Part shown: positions 1-8,213 of the stretch, piece by piece | Layout of the letters: each line of letters opens with the position of its first letter | Numbering within the stretch: the first letter of the stretch is position 1 | Source of the DNA: Sphingomonadaceae bacterium | GTDB lineage: Bacteria; Pseudomonadota; Alphaproteobacteria; Sphingomonadales; Sphingomonadaceae | Direction: 5' to 3' | Length of the DNA: 38,086 nucleotides | Assembly: GCA_020847445.1 (NCBI GenBank) | Contig: JADLBY010000041.1 | Coordinates: 1 to 38,086 of the forward strand | Program-made: the position numbers and the translations under genes | Notes under the pieces: model-generated | The model's database searches: none | Told to the model about the DNA's origin: nothing | The model's input: the letters and a program-made list of their open reading frames with translations, nothing else

Positions 1-998
1 ATCTGTGCCTGCTCGCCCTCCACAAGTTCGGGGCGCCAAACATCGAAAATCAGCACCAGGCGATCCTGCTGACTATTGTTCCAGGCTTCATGTTCGACGG
101 TATCGTCGAAAATAATGACTTCGCCCTCTTTCCAGTTGATCGTCCGTTCACCGACACGGAAGCCGCAATCCGGCGGGACGATAAGCGGGAGGTGGCAAAT
201 GTAGCGGCAATTCACCATCCCGGTATGCGGCGGAATCTTCGACCCGGCGCGCAACAGAGATAGCATCACCGAAGGCGCGCGGCTTCCGATGTGGCATAAC
301 GGAACATGCTTCATCACGGCATCGAATATCCGGGGGCAATGGACAATATGCTCGTCGACCGGCGCGCCATTTTCCCAAAGGAACAGCGTGCTCCAATCCG
401 GGTTTTCCAGAAGCCCGTGAACGTCGCCCTGCGGACGCTGCGCGTTGGCCTTTACATAAGGCTGAAAGTCCGCCTTGCCGTCCAGAAGACGTCGCGCTTC
501 GTCGCGCATCGCGCCAAATTCGGCCCGCAAGCGGGGCACCCATTCGAACCCCGCCGGATCGGCGAACTGCACATATGGCAGATCAGGATAATAATAGACC
601 AGCGGCATCTGCGGATAGCGCTGATAGGCTGGCGGACGATCACGCTCACCCAACATCATTTCGAGCGACTTCTGGAAACGCGGATGGCGCATTGCCAACC
701 CAAACCCGGCCTTTTCAAGCGATCCGAGCATATGATCGCGGAACAGGGCATCAAACCAGGCCACCAGTTGCTCGGCGCGGTTGAAAACGGCGCGATCCGC
801 AGCCGGTTGCACCCCCTGCTGCGCATATAATCGCACAACGGACCTATAGAAGCTTGCGGCGGCTCGATGATCCCCTGCATGGAACCTGTGATCGGCCTTG
901 TCCATCAACGCGCCGACGTCGAATCGATTCGCGCGCAGTCGCCGTTCGGCGTCCGCTTCGGCTGTAGATGGCAGGGGCACAGCGGGGGCAGTAGTCAT
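1..998 (-). CDS. Aspartyl/asparaginyl beta-hydroxylase family protein (3' end cut by window)
   Basis: The reverse strand is open from an ATG at 998 to the window edge, giving 332 residues with no stop. Residues 20-65 look helical and TPR-like. The C-terminal half is a cupin-type dioxygenase of the AspH family: IPPHTGMVNCRYICHLPL has the first iron-ligand His at 258, DDTVEHEAWN has the second His at 303, and RLVLIFDVWRPEL carries Arg313 for 2-oxoglutarate. The family hydroxylates Asp or Asn side chains, or lipid acyl chains in LpxO-type members; the substrate here cannot be told. No signal peptide or membrane segment is visible. The ribosome site is weak. It lies 56 bases after the MFS gene on the same strand and may be cotranscribed with it. 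Family call is firm, role unknown. Confidence 0.85.
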   Translation of the reverse strand, partial: MTTAPAVPLPSTAEADAERRLRANRFDVGALMDKADHRFHAGDHRAAASFYRSVVRLYAQQGVQPAADRAVFNRAEQLVAWFDALFRDHMLGSLEKAGFGLAMRHPRFQKSLEMMLGERDRPPAYQRYPQMPLVYYYPDLPYVQFADPAGFEWVPRLRAEFGAMRDEARRLLDGKADFQPYVKANAQRPQGDVHGLLENPDWSTLFLWENGAPVDEHIVHCPRIFDAVMKHVPLCHIGSRAPSVMLSLLRAGSKIPPHTGMVNCRYICHLPLIVPPDCGFRVGERTINWKEGEVIIFDDTVEHEAWNNSQQDRLVLIFDVWRPELVEGEQAQ

Positions 999-1054
999 AT
1001 TTGCTGGTTCCGGTAATTGCGTAGCGGACGCAAGAGGCAATCGCGAGAAATCGA

Positions 1055-2347
1055 CTAGGTCTTACGATCCAGTTCCGCGTTCAGCCTGAGGCTGGCCCTC
1101 CAGAAGAAGAAGGCGGGAACCAGTCCCAATAGCGCCGCACCATAGAGCACCCATCGCACGCTGTCGTCTCCCGCCACAGGCTTCACAATATCGGACAGGA
1201 TGCCGAAGAATAGCGGGCCTAAACCCAGGCCGATCAGATTCTGCGCGAAAAGCATCACTGCGCTGGCCATCGCCCGCGCGCGGATCGGCACCAGCCCCTG
1301 AGCGCAGGAGTAGGTAGGTCCGACATAGAGCGAATTGAAAAGCGACGGCAGCATGATCAGCAGCAACGCAACCCACCAGTTTTCCACCCAGTAGGCGGCG
1401 ATCGCGAGCGGAATGGCCAATGTCATGCCGATGGCGGGCGCTGTCAGCACGTGACGGCGATTGTCCTTGCCGAAATTGTCGGCGAACCAGCCTCCCGCCC
1501 AGGTTCCGATGATGCCGGCCACGCCGCCGCCAATGCCGAACCAGAAACCAACCTCACCCGGCGACAACGCATGCGTGCGCTGAAAAAAGATGGTGGTCCA
1601 GGTTGCCTTGCCATAGCCCAGAAAGGCCGCCGAAGCACCGGCGATCGCCAGATAGACAAAGGCGCGCGATCCCAGAATCTCCCGCAACGCTGCCCGGGTC
1701 GAAAGCTCTTGCACCACCTTCCGCTCCGCAACAACACCGGACATGCGGGGGTCTTTCAACACCAGCCAGACGATCAGCGCCATCACTATGCCGGGAAGTC
1801 CAGCGACGAAAAATGCGACCCGCCAGCCAAAATTATCCGCGATCATCCCGCCCAGAACCATGCCCAGCAAGCTGCCAATCGGAATACCGAGCGAATAGAA
1901 GGAGATTGCCGAAGCGCGTTTCTCAGGCGGTGCAAGATCGGAGATGAGCGAGTGCGCCGCCGGGGTGCAGCCCGCTTCCCCTACCCCGACGCCAATTCGG
2001 GAAAGGAGCATCTGGACAAAATTCTGGGCAACGCCGCACAGACCAGTCATCGCGGACCAGATGATCAGCGACCCCGAAATAAGGCCTACGCGATTGGTCG
2101 TCGAGCGATCGGCGAATTTGGCAATCGGAATGCCCAAAAAGGTATAGAAAGCGGCAAAGGCGATTCCCGCCATCATCCCGATCTGCCAATCTTTCAGACC
2201 CAGATCTTTGCTTATCGGCTCGGCCAATATGTTGACGATCTGCCGATCGAGAAAATTGAAGATATAGACGATGAGCAGAACCCAGAGCGTCACACGCAAC
2301 GATTTGGGCGATTTCGGCAGGTGGCCCTGTGCGGAATCCGTCGTCAA
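1055..2347 (-). CDS. MFS transporter, spinster-like
   Basis: A 12-helix major facilitator of 430 residues. The first helix carries the segment IFNFLDRQIVNILAEPIS, and a motif-A-like stretch IPIAKFADRSTTNRVG follows helix 2. The next conserved piece is SRIGVGVGEAGCTPAAHSL, typical of the spinster-type branch of MFS. An upstream TTG at 2395 would overlap the preceding gene by 37 bases. I prefer the TTG at 2347 because GAGGAG sits seven bases before it, overlapping the stop codon of the NamZ-family gene. That arrangement implies translational coupling with the NamZ-family gene. The substrate is not visible from sequence. Neighbourhood suggests a sugar such as MurNAc, but that is inference only. 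Confidence 0.85.
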   Translation of the reverse strand: MTTDSAQGHLPKSPKSLRVTLWVLLIVYIFNFLDRQIVNILAEPISKDLGLKDWQIGMMAGIAFAAFYTFLGIPIAKFADRSTTNRVGLISGSLIIWSAMTGLCGVAQNFVQMLLSRIGVGVGEAGCTPAAHSLISDLAPPEKRASAISFYSLGIPIGSLLGMVLGGMIADNFGWRVAFFVAGLPGIVMALIVWLVLKDPRMSGVVAERKVVQELSTRAALREILGSRAFVYLAIAGASAAFLGYGKATWTTIFFQRTHALSPGEVGFWFGIGGGVAGIIGTWAGGWFADNFGKDNRRHVLTAPAIGMTLAIPLAIAAYWVENWWVALLLIMLPSLFNSLYVGPTYSCAQGLVPIRARAMASAVMLFAQNLIGLGLGPLFFGILSDIVKPVAGDDSVRWVLYGAALLGLVPAFFFWRASLRLNAELDRKT

Positions 2348-2354
2348 CAGCTGT

Positions 2355-2360
2355 CTCCTC
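2355..2360 (-). promoter_or_regulatory. Ribosome-binding site overlapping the upstream stop codon
   Basis: On the minus strand GAGGAG lies seven bases before the TTG at 2347 and shares its first two bases with the TGA that ends the NamZ-family gene. It decides the transporter start and points to coupled translation. Confidence 0.65.
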
Positions 2361-3570
2361 AATACAGGAGATAGCGCTGCCTCTCCTCGCCCCAATTGTC
2401 TTCGTCTGCCTTTACCATTACGTCAAGATCGGATGGCATTGCAGCAGCCTCGTCGACCCATTGGCGCAAGCCGGGTCCGCCGTTGATGACGTCAATCGCA
2501 AGCACATCGTCGGTATATTCATATTTGAAGTCTGTGCCGCGCCAGATCGGATAGTCCGGATAGAGACGTCGAATGGCCTTGAATGCCAGAGCCTGCAAAC
2601 GCCATGGCTGAAACAGTTGATGGCTATAGAAGCCGCCTTCCGCATGGATGTGCACACCGTGGCACATCTGGCCGACATGCTTGTGGAAAGTGGGCTCGAA
2701 CCAGATTTCGCGCATGATGCATCCGCGCAGCCATTTGGGAGCCAGCCTGTCCATTTCTGCCATTATCAAACGCGCGTCGATGTCGGGTGCACCGAACAGT
2801 TCCAGCGGACGTGTCGTGCCCCTGCCCTCGCTCAGCGTTGCGCCTTCGAGCATCACCGTGCCTGCATAGGCGCGTGCCATATTCAGATTGGCAGCGTTGG
2901 GACTGGGGTTGATCCAGACACGTTCCTCTGACGGCCAGCCAAAACCGGGCGCATCGTCAGGATGATAGCCGTGCATTTCGATTACGCGATAGTCGACATC
3001 GAGTTTGTAATGGTCGATGAACCATTGCCCCAACTCCCCCAGCGTCAGGCCGTGGCGCATCGGGATGGGGGCGGCGCCGACGAAGCTTTCCCAACCAGCT
3101 TGCAGCGTGAAGCCTTCAATCGGGCGGCCCGCAGGATTTGGCCGGTCGAGCACCCATACGGTCTTGCCATGCCTGGCTGCCTCTTCGAGGATGTAAAGCA
3201 AGGTGGTGATAAAGGTGTAGATGCGGCAGCCGAGATCCTGCAGGTCGACGAGCACGACATCGAAAGTCGACATCATCTGCCCGGTCGGGCGGCGCACCTC
3301 GCCGTAGAGACTGAAGACGGGGATGTTATAGGCCGGATCGGTATAGTCGGGCGATTCGACCATATTGTCCTGCTTGTCCCCCTTCAGGCCGTGCTGCGGG
3401 CCGAATGCCGCCGAGACGTTGACGTCTCCGGTGGCAATCAGCGCATCGAGCGAATGCTGCAGCCCCACAGTTACCGATGCCGGATGGGCAACCAGCGCAA
3501 CCCTTTTTCCGGCCAGTTCGCGGCGCAGCTCGGGTTCGGAAAGCAGGCGGTCGATACCGAATTTGATCAT
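2359..3570 (-). CDS. NamZ/DUF1343 family protein (exo-beta-N-acetylmuramidase family), Glu-to-Gln variant
   Basis: A 403-residue DUF1343 protein. Seen: RVALVAHPASV at 23-33, FGPQHGLKGDKQDNMVES at 56-73, VVLVDLQDLGCRIYTFI, VLDRPNPAGRPIEG and LEGATLSEGRGTTRP. The family includes NamZ (GH171), which removes MurNAc from the non-reducing end of peptidoglycan fragments. From memory, the proposed catalytic Glu of Bacillus NamZ is in a PEHG motif; here that residue is Gln59. There is no signal peptide, so the protein appears cytoplasmic, unlike secreted Bacillus NamZ. The ATG at 3570 overlaps the previous stop as ATGA, and an upstream in-frame TTG at 3654 adds no leader. Family certain; catalytic activity uncertain. 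Confidence 0.88.
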   Translation of the reverse strand: MIKFGIDRLLSEPELRRELAGKRVALVAHPASVTVGLQHSLDALIATGDVNVSAAFGPQHGLKGDKQDNMVESPDYTDPAYNIPVFSLYGEVRRPTGQMMSTFDVVLVDLQDLGCRIYTFITTLLYILEEAARHGKTVWVLDRPNPAGRPIEGFTLQAGWESFVGAAPIPMRHGLTLGELGQWFIDHYKLDVDYRVIEMHGYHPDDAPGFGWPSEERVWINPSPNAANLNMARAYAGTVMLEGATLSEGRGTTRPLELFGAPDIDARLIMAEMDRLAPKWLRGCIMREIWFEPTFHKHVGQMCHGVHIHAEGGFYSHQLFQPWRLQALAFKAIRRLYPDYPIWRGTDFKYEYTDDVLAIDVINGGPGLRQWVDEAAAMPSDLDVMVKADEDNWGEERQRYLLY

Positions 3571-4115
3571 GATCTGGCTCGTGCCGGAAGTCGCAGCGTA
3601 AAGCAATCGGGATGGTGAAAGTCGGGTGCCCCGACCGGATGGGTGAGCGACCAATAGGATTTGGTGCCGTCGCGTTCCTCGATCACCGCCGTAATGGCCA
3701 TTTGCAAATTGGCATCGCGCAATGCCGGTGGCAATTCGAACATCGCTATGAATGCGAAATGGCTTTGGTCGCCGTCGTAGCTCAACTCCGGCAACGAAGC
3801 CATCGGCAGATCGACCATATCGCTGCGGTAGTCGGCAAAGCTATAGGCCGCCCACGCGCTCGACGGCGCAAAATTGAACTCCAGATAGCCGACCTTGCCA
3901 GCTTCTCTTACAAAGGCTTCAAAGCAGGTTGTTTGCCAAAGCTGGTCGCGGCGCTCGGGCTTTCCCGGCTTCCCCAGCTTCAGGCCGCCGGGCGGCGCAT
4001 CGACATCGTACCGAATCCGGATGCTGCCATCCTGCTGTCGTGCGATGTCTATGGCAATGCCCCTGGTCAATTTAGCCGGGGTCGCCGGATGACAAGTCAT
4101 AGAATGCGTGGCCAA
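3567..4115 (-). CDS. DOMON-like domain protein
   Basis: A 182-residue soluble protein. The stretch [20 protein letters not shown], followed by [21 protein letters not shown] and ending [20 protein letters not shown], matches DOMON-like proteins common in sphingomonads; such beta-sandwich folds often bind sugars or haem. There is no signal peptide. The start is either TTG at 4115, preceded by GGAG at eight bases, or ATG at 4100 with no clear ribosome site; I prefer TTG. Its stop overlaps the NamZ-family start (ATGA), so the two are translated together. It is divergent from tyrS across 48 bases. A carbohydrate-binding role with the NamZ-family protein is plausible but unproven. Confidence 0.78.
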   Translation of the reverse strand: MATHSMTCHPATPAKLTRGIAIDIARQQDGSIRIRYDVDAPPGGLKLGKPGKPERRDQLWQTTCFEAFVREAGKVGYLEFNFAPSSAWAAYSFADYRSDMVDLPMASLPELSYDGDQSHFAFIAMFELPPALRDANLQMAITAVIEERDGTKSYWSLTHPVGAPDFHHPDCFTLRLPARARS

Positions 4116-4163
4116 GCGCGAAACTCCATGCTAGGCGGCCCCGAATTCTATCCAGAGACCAAA

Positions 4164-5393
4164 ATGAGCCAGTATAAATCCGATCTTCTGCGCCTACTCG
4201 ATAGTCGCGGCTATATCCACCAGCTAACCGATGCCGAGGGATTGGACGCGCTTGCGGCAAAGCAGATTGTGCCTGCCTATATCGGTTTCGACGCCACTGC
4301 GCCTTCGCTGCATGTCGGATCGCTGGTGCAGATCATGATGTTGCGCCGGCTTCAGCAAACCGGCCACAAGCCTGTTGTCCTGATGGGCGGCGGCACCACG
4401 CGCATCGGCGATCCGACAGGACGTGACGAAAGTCGCAAGATGCTCAGCGACGAGGCTATCGAAGCGAATATCGCCTCGATCAGAACGGTTTTTGCACGCT
4501 TCCTTGATTTTGGCGATGGTCCGACCGACGCGGTCATGGTCAACAACCATGACTGGCTGGGTCAGCTCGGTTACATAGAGATGCTGCAAAAGGTGGGTAC
4601 GCATTTCACGATCAACCGGATGCTGTCGTTTGATTCCGTCAAACTACGGCTCGATCGCGAACAGCCGATGACCTTCCTCGAATTCAATTACATGATCCTC
4701 CAGGGTTATGACTTCCGGCATCTGGCGCAGGAAATGGGCGTGCGCCTGCAGATGGGCGGATCGGACCAGTGGGGCAACATCGTCAACGGCATCGAACTGT
4801 CGCGCCGCATGGACGCGCTGGAGGTATATGGCCTGACAACGCCGCTGCTCGCCACCGCCGATGGCAGCAAAATGGGCAAGACCGCGAAAGGCGCTGTCTG
4901 GCTGAACGGCGACCAGTTGCCTGCCTATGACTATTGGCAATTCTGGCGGAACACGCAGGATGCCGATGTCGGTCGATTCCTGAGGCTGTTCACGGACATT
5001 GACCTGGACGAAATCAAACGGCTCGAAGCGCTTGAAGGCTCCGACATCAACGAGGCGAAGAAGGTTCTGGCCGACGCCGCAACGACGATGGCCCATGGGC
5101 AAGATGCCGCGATAGCCGCCGCCGAAACAGCGCGTAAAACCTTTGAGGAAGGTGCGGGCGGCGAAGCGCTTCCGACTATTTCGGTTGCCGAATCGGCTAT
5201 TTCCCTGATCGACGCCATGGTGGGTCTGGGGCTTGCGGCCTCGAAAAAAGAGGCCCGCAGATTGATTGCAGGTGGTGGTGCCCGTCTGGACGGCGAAACC
5301 GTTTCTGATGAAAATGCAATGATTCCAAAGGCCGCTGAGCCCGTTCGCGTATCGGCAGGGAAAAAGAAGCACGGATTGGTCGAATTCGGATAA
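4164..5393 (+). CDS. tyrS: Tyrosine--tRNA ligase
   Basis: A 409-residue class I aminoacyl-tRNA synthetase that charges tRNA-Tyr. The HIGH-type motif is HVGS at 50-53, the tyrosine pocket includes GGSDQWGN, and the KMSKS-type loop is KMGKT near 236-240, which is normal for TyrS. The last 70 residues form an S4 RNA-binding domain ([19 protein letters not shown]). The reading frame stays open upstream to 3612, but that part overlaps the opposite-strand DOMON gene and is not TyrS-like. The ATG at 4164 gives the usual family length. It is followed by a terminator-like hairpin. Confidence 0.97.
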   Translation: MSQYKSDLLRLLDSRGYIHQLTDAEGLDALAAKQIVPAYIGFDATAPSLHVGSLVQIMMLRRLQQTGHKPVVLMGGGTTRIGDPTGRDESRKMLSDEAIEANIASIRTVFARFLDFGDGPTDAVMVNNHDWLGQLGYIEMLQKVGTHFTINRMLSFDSVKLRLDREQPMTFLEFNYMILQGYDFRHLAQEMGVRLQMGGSDQWGNIVNGIELSRRMDALEVYGLTTPLLATADGSKMGKTAKGAVWLNGDQLPAYDYWQFWRNTQDADVGRFLRLFTDIDLDEIKRLEALEGSDINEAKKVLADAATTMAHGQDAAIAAAETARKTFEEGAGGEALPTISVAESAISLIDAMVGLGLAASKKEARRLIAGGGARLDGETVSDENAMIPKAAEPVRVSAGKKKHGLVEFG

Positions 5394-5396
5394 TCC

Positions 5397-5432
5397 GGTA
5401 AAATTTCCTGCGGCGCGATTTTACCATTTTTT
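5397..5432 (+). terminator. Rho-independent terminator after tyrS
   Basis: GGTAAAAT at 5397-5404 pairs with ATTTTACC at 5418-5425 across a 13-base loop, followed by six T at 5427-5432. The stem is AU-rich, so efficiency may be modest. The right arm can instead pair with GTAAAA at 5434-5439. Confidence 0.6.
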
Positions 5433-5489
5433 CGTAAAAGCATGTCACACCGGTCCTGCGACCCACGTCGAAACAGGACTTTTGTAGAT

Positions 5490-5813
5490 ATGGCACAACC
5501 GGCTATTGACGATAATTACGACTTGCGCCGTGCTGCGCGCCACCGTGCGAGCTATGACGTGCTGGCCGACAGCAAGAAGCATGGCGAACAGAAGCTGCAC
5601 ATCGCCAATATTTCGGCGCATGGGTTCATGATCGACAACAATGTCGTGTTCGAACATGGCGACCGCATCGAAATGCGCCTGCCCGTGGTCGGGCGTATCG
5701 AAGCACATCTGATCTGGTCGGTCGACGGCCGTGCCGGATTCCAGTTCGAACGCGTCGTCCGCCTGCCGGACTTCATGGCACTGATCGACGTCGTCGGATC
5801 GAAGCTCCGCTAG
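5490..5813 (+). CDS. PilZ domain protein, c-di-GMP receptor type
   Basis: A 107-residue single-domain PilZ protein. Both ligand motifs are present: RRAAR at 13-17 (RxxxR) and NISAHG at 40-45 (the [D/N]xSxxG motif). It probably binds cyclic-di-GMP and passes the signal to a partner, since it has no output domain. The start is the ATG at 5490 with AGGA eleven bases upstream; an earlier ATG at 5442 adds a tail unlike PilZ proteins. It follows tyrS after a terminator. Its TAG stop shares the four bases CTAG with the stop of convergent recG. Confidence 0.9.
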   Translation: MAQPAIDDNYDLRRAARHRASYDVLADSKKHGEQKLHIANISAHGFMIDNNVVFEHGDRIEMRLPVVGRIEAHLIWSVDGRAGFQFERVVRLPDFMALIDVVGSKLR

Positions 5814-7870
5814 CCGCCTCTCAGCGTTGCCACGCCGGCATCGCGTTCAAACAGATAGAGCGCAAGGCGGGCAGCGGCACCGCGCGGCCCGTCGAGCCCA
5901 CCATCGCGATCGATCAGCAGCCGGGCGTCGGCGGCGGCAGCGCCAATCAATGCGCGCACCTGTTCATCTGTCGCGATCCGGAACGGGCTATCGCCTGACT
6001 GGCGCGTGCCAAGCATTTCGCCCGCGCCGCGCAATTTCAGATCCTCCTCGGCGATCCGGAACCCGTCATTGGTATCACGCATCAGCGCAAGGCGCGCGCG
6101 CGCAGTTTCGCTTATCTGCGCCGAGCGGACGAGGATACACGACGATTTCTCACTCCCCCGCCCCACACGCCCGCGCAGCTGGTGCAACTGCGCCAGACCA
6201 AATCGATCGGCGGCCTCGACAATCATCAGACTGGCATTGGGCACGTCGACGCCGACTTCAATGACCGTTGTCGCAACCAGCAGCCGTGTCTTACCCGCGG
6301 CAAAGACCTCCATCACGGCGTCTTTTTCCGGCCCCTTCATCCGCCCGTGAACAAGCGCAACCTGATCCCCAAAGCGCAGCTTCAGCATGGCCGCGCGCTG
6401 TTCGGCAGCGGCCAACTCGCTACGCTCACTTTCCTCAACCAGCGGGCAGACCCAAAAGGCCTGCCTACCATTGGCCAAATGCCGCGCCACACCGTCGATC
6501 AGTTGCGGCAACCGCTCTTCAGACATCACTCTTGTCTCAACCGGCGTGCGACCCGGCGGCATTTCGTCGAGCGCGGACACATCCATTTCGCCGTAGCAGG
6601 CGAGCGCCAGACTGCGGGGAATTGGCGTTGCCGTCATCACCAGCAGATGCGGCACACCCTGCCCCTTGCGCGAGAGCATCAGCCGCTGGCTGACCCCGAA
6701 ACGGTGCTGCTCATCGATGATGGCAAGCGCCAGCGCCTTGTAGGTCACGGCTTCCTGAAAAATTGCATGCGTGCCGACGAGAATGTCGATCGAGCCGTCG
6801 GCCAGCCCCATCAGCACCGATTCACGCATCCGGCCCTTTTCCCGGCCCGTCAGGATCGCGACATTCACGGGAAGCCCCGCAAGCGACGCCTGCAAATTGG
6901 CCAGATGTTGCCGTGCCAATATTTCGGTCGGCGCGAGAAGCGCCCCCTGCTTTCCGGCCTCGACGGCGCGCAGCAGCGCATGCAGCGCAACCATCGTCTT
7001 CCCCGAACCGACATCCCCTTGCAACAGCCGCAGCATGGGGCGCGACTGTGCCAGATCGCCCTCTATCTCCCCGATAACGCGACGCTGCGCGCCGGTCAGT
7101 GCAAAAGGCAGCTTCAGCAACGATACCAGCCTGTCGTCGCCGCTGATCGGCGGGCCGCGCCGCCGGTCAAGCGAAGCACGGACAAGCCGCATTGCCAGTT
7201 GGTTGGCGAACAGTTCGTCATAAGCGAGCCTGTCACGCGCAGACTGATCGTCCTTATGGTGAACCGTCGATAGGGACTGGTTCCAGCTCTGCCATTTGCG
7301 CTCGGCCATCAGCGAGGGTTCGATCCATTCGGCCAATCCGGGCAAACGCTCCAGCCCTTGCAGCACAAGGCCGTGCAGTCGGCTGCTGGTGATGCCTTCG
7401 GACAAGGGATAGACCGGCTCCACCAGCGCCACAGGCCGTGCATCTCCAGCGGGCGCGATATGATCGGGATGGACGATCTGCAGTTCATCACCATAACGTT
7501 CGAGCTTGCCCGAAATGACCCGAGTCTCACCGATCGGCAGCTGCTTTCTGGCCCAGGATCCGGTTCGTCCGAAAAATGTCAGTGTCAGATAATTGCCATC
7601 TGCGTCCACGCCGTGAATGCGCAACGGGCTGCGCGCGCTGCCGCCTGCGCGGTGGCTGACTATTTCCAGCGTGATGATGATGTTCTGCCCCACATCCGCC
7701 ACGTCAGCTATCCTGACTGCCTTGCGGTAGGTCCAGGATGTCGGGAAATGATAAAGCAGGTCTTTCACCCGCTTCAGGCCCAACCGGTCAAGCGGCCGAG
7801 CGATTCCGGGCCCGACGCCTTTCAGCGTCTCCACTTCGGCAAATAACGGATTGAGAATATCGGGCCGCAT
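5810..7870 (-). CDS. recG: ATP-dependent DNA helicase RecG
   Basis: A 686-residue superfamily 2 helicase that remodels stalled forks and branched recombination intermediates. The N-terminal wedge begins with LKGVGPGIARPLDRLGL and YHFPTSW. The Walker A is GDVGSGKT near 285-292, motif II is DEQHRFG near 385, followed by MTATPIPRSLAL. The C-terminal QLRGRVGRG and the final accessory region are complete. ATG at 7870 gives family length; earlier in-frame codons up to 7951 run into the divergent sdhE start region. RecG and sdhE are separated by 55 bases that must hold both promoters. Confidence 0.97.
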   Translation of the reverse strand: MRPDILNPLFAEVETLKGVGPGIARPLDRLGLKRVKDLLYHFPTSWTYRKAVRIADVADVGQNIIITLEIVSHRAGGSARSPLRIHGVDADGNYLTLTFFGRTGSWARKQLPIGETRVISGKLERYGDELQIVHPDHIAPAGDARPVALVEPVYPLSEGITSSRLHGLVLQGLERLPGLAEWIEPSLMAERKWQSWNQSLSTVHHKDDQSARDRLAYDELFANQLAMRLVRASLDRRRGPPISGDDRLVSLLKLPFALTGAQRRVIGEIEGDLAQSRPMLRLLQGDVGSGKTMVALHALLRAVEAGKQGALLAPTEILARQHLANLQASLAGLPVNVAILTGREKGRMRESVLMGLADGSIDILVGTHAIFQEAVTYKALALAIIDEQHRFGVSQRLMLSRKGQGVPHLLVMTATPIPRSLALACYGEMDVSALDEMPPGRTPVETRVMSEERLPQLIDGVARHLANGRQAFWVCPLVEESERSELAAAEQRAAMLKLRFGDQVALVHGRMKGPEKDAVMEVFAAGKTRLLVATTVIEVGVDVPNASLMIVEAADRFGLAQLHQLRGRVGRGSEKSSCILVRSAQISETARARLALMRDTNDGFRIAEEDLKLRGAGEMLGTRQSGDSPFRIATDEQVRALIGAAAADARLLIDRDGGLDGPRGAAARLALYLFERDAGVATLRGG

Positions 7871-7925
7871 GTCTAGGGCCACTATAGAGGCGCAACGCCA
7901 GCATTCCACTATCTTCGAGAGCTTT

Positions 7926-8210
7926 ATGGATACCGGATCCCATCTTCGCAAACTGCATTACCGCGCCCATCACCGCGGTACGCGTGAGGCGGATGCGATT
8001 GTCGGCGGATATTTTGACCAATATCATGCCCACTGGTCCGAAGCCGATTTCGACTGGTTCGAAGCGCTGCTTGAGGAGCAGGATGTCGACATCATGGGCT
8101 GGGCGCTGGGCACGATTGCCATCCCGGATCGCTGGCAGGGGCCGATGATGGAGGTGTTGAAACGCCTCGATTATATCGCGTTGCCGGTCGGGCTCGGCAA
8201 GGCCGGTTAG
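7926..8210 (+). CDS. sdhE: FAD assembly factor SdhE
   Basis: A 94-residue helical protein with the diagnostic RGxxE motif (HRGTREAD, residues 17-24), which is used to attach FAD covalently to the succinate dehydrogenase flavoprotein. YFDQYHAHWSEADFDWFEALLEEQDVDIMGW is also typical of the family (formerly YgfY/Sdh5). The start is ATG at 7926 with GAGAG just upstream; the frame is open further up but would run into the recG start. mfd starts three bases after its stop, so the two are probably one transcript. Confidence 0.92.
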   Translation: MDTGSHLRKLHYRAHHRGTREADAIVGGYFDQYHAHWSEADFDWFEALLEEQDVDIMGWALGTIAIPDRWQGPMMEVLKRLDYIALPVGLGKAG

Positions 8211-8213
8211 CCC

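Noticed and set aside
3571-3654. An extended TTG start for the NamZ-family protein that might supply an export signal.
   Set aside because: The added 28 residues are not hydrophobic and the ATG at 3570 is in an ATGA overlap, so export is not supported.
4860-4890. KMGKT instead of KMSKS in TyrS as a damaged active site.
   Set aside because: TyrS proteins commonly have a K-x-G-K-T form here, so this is normal.
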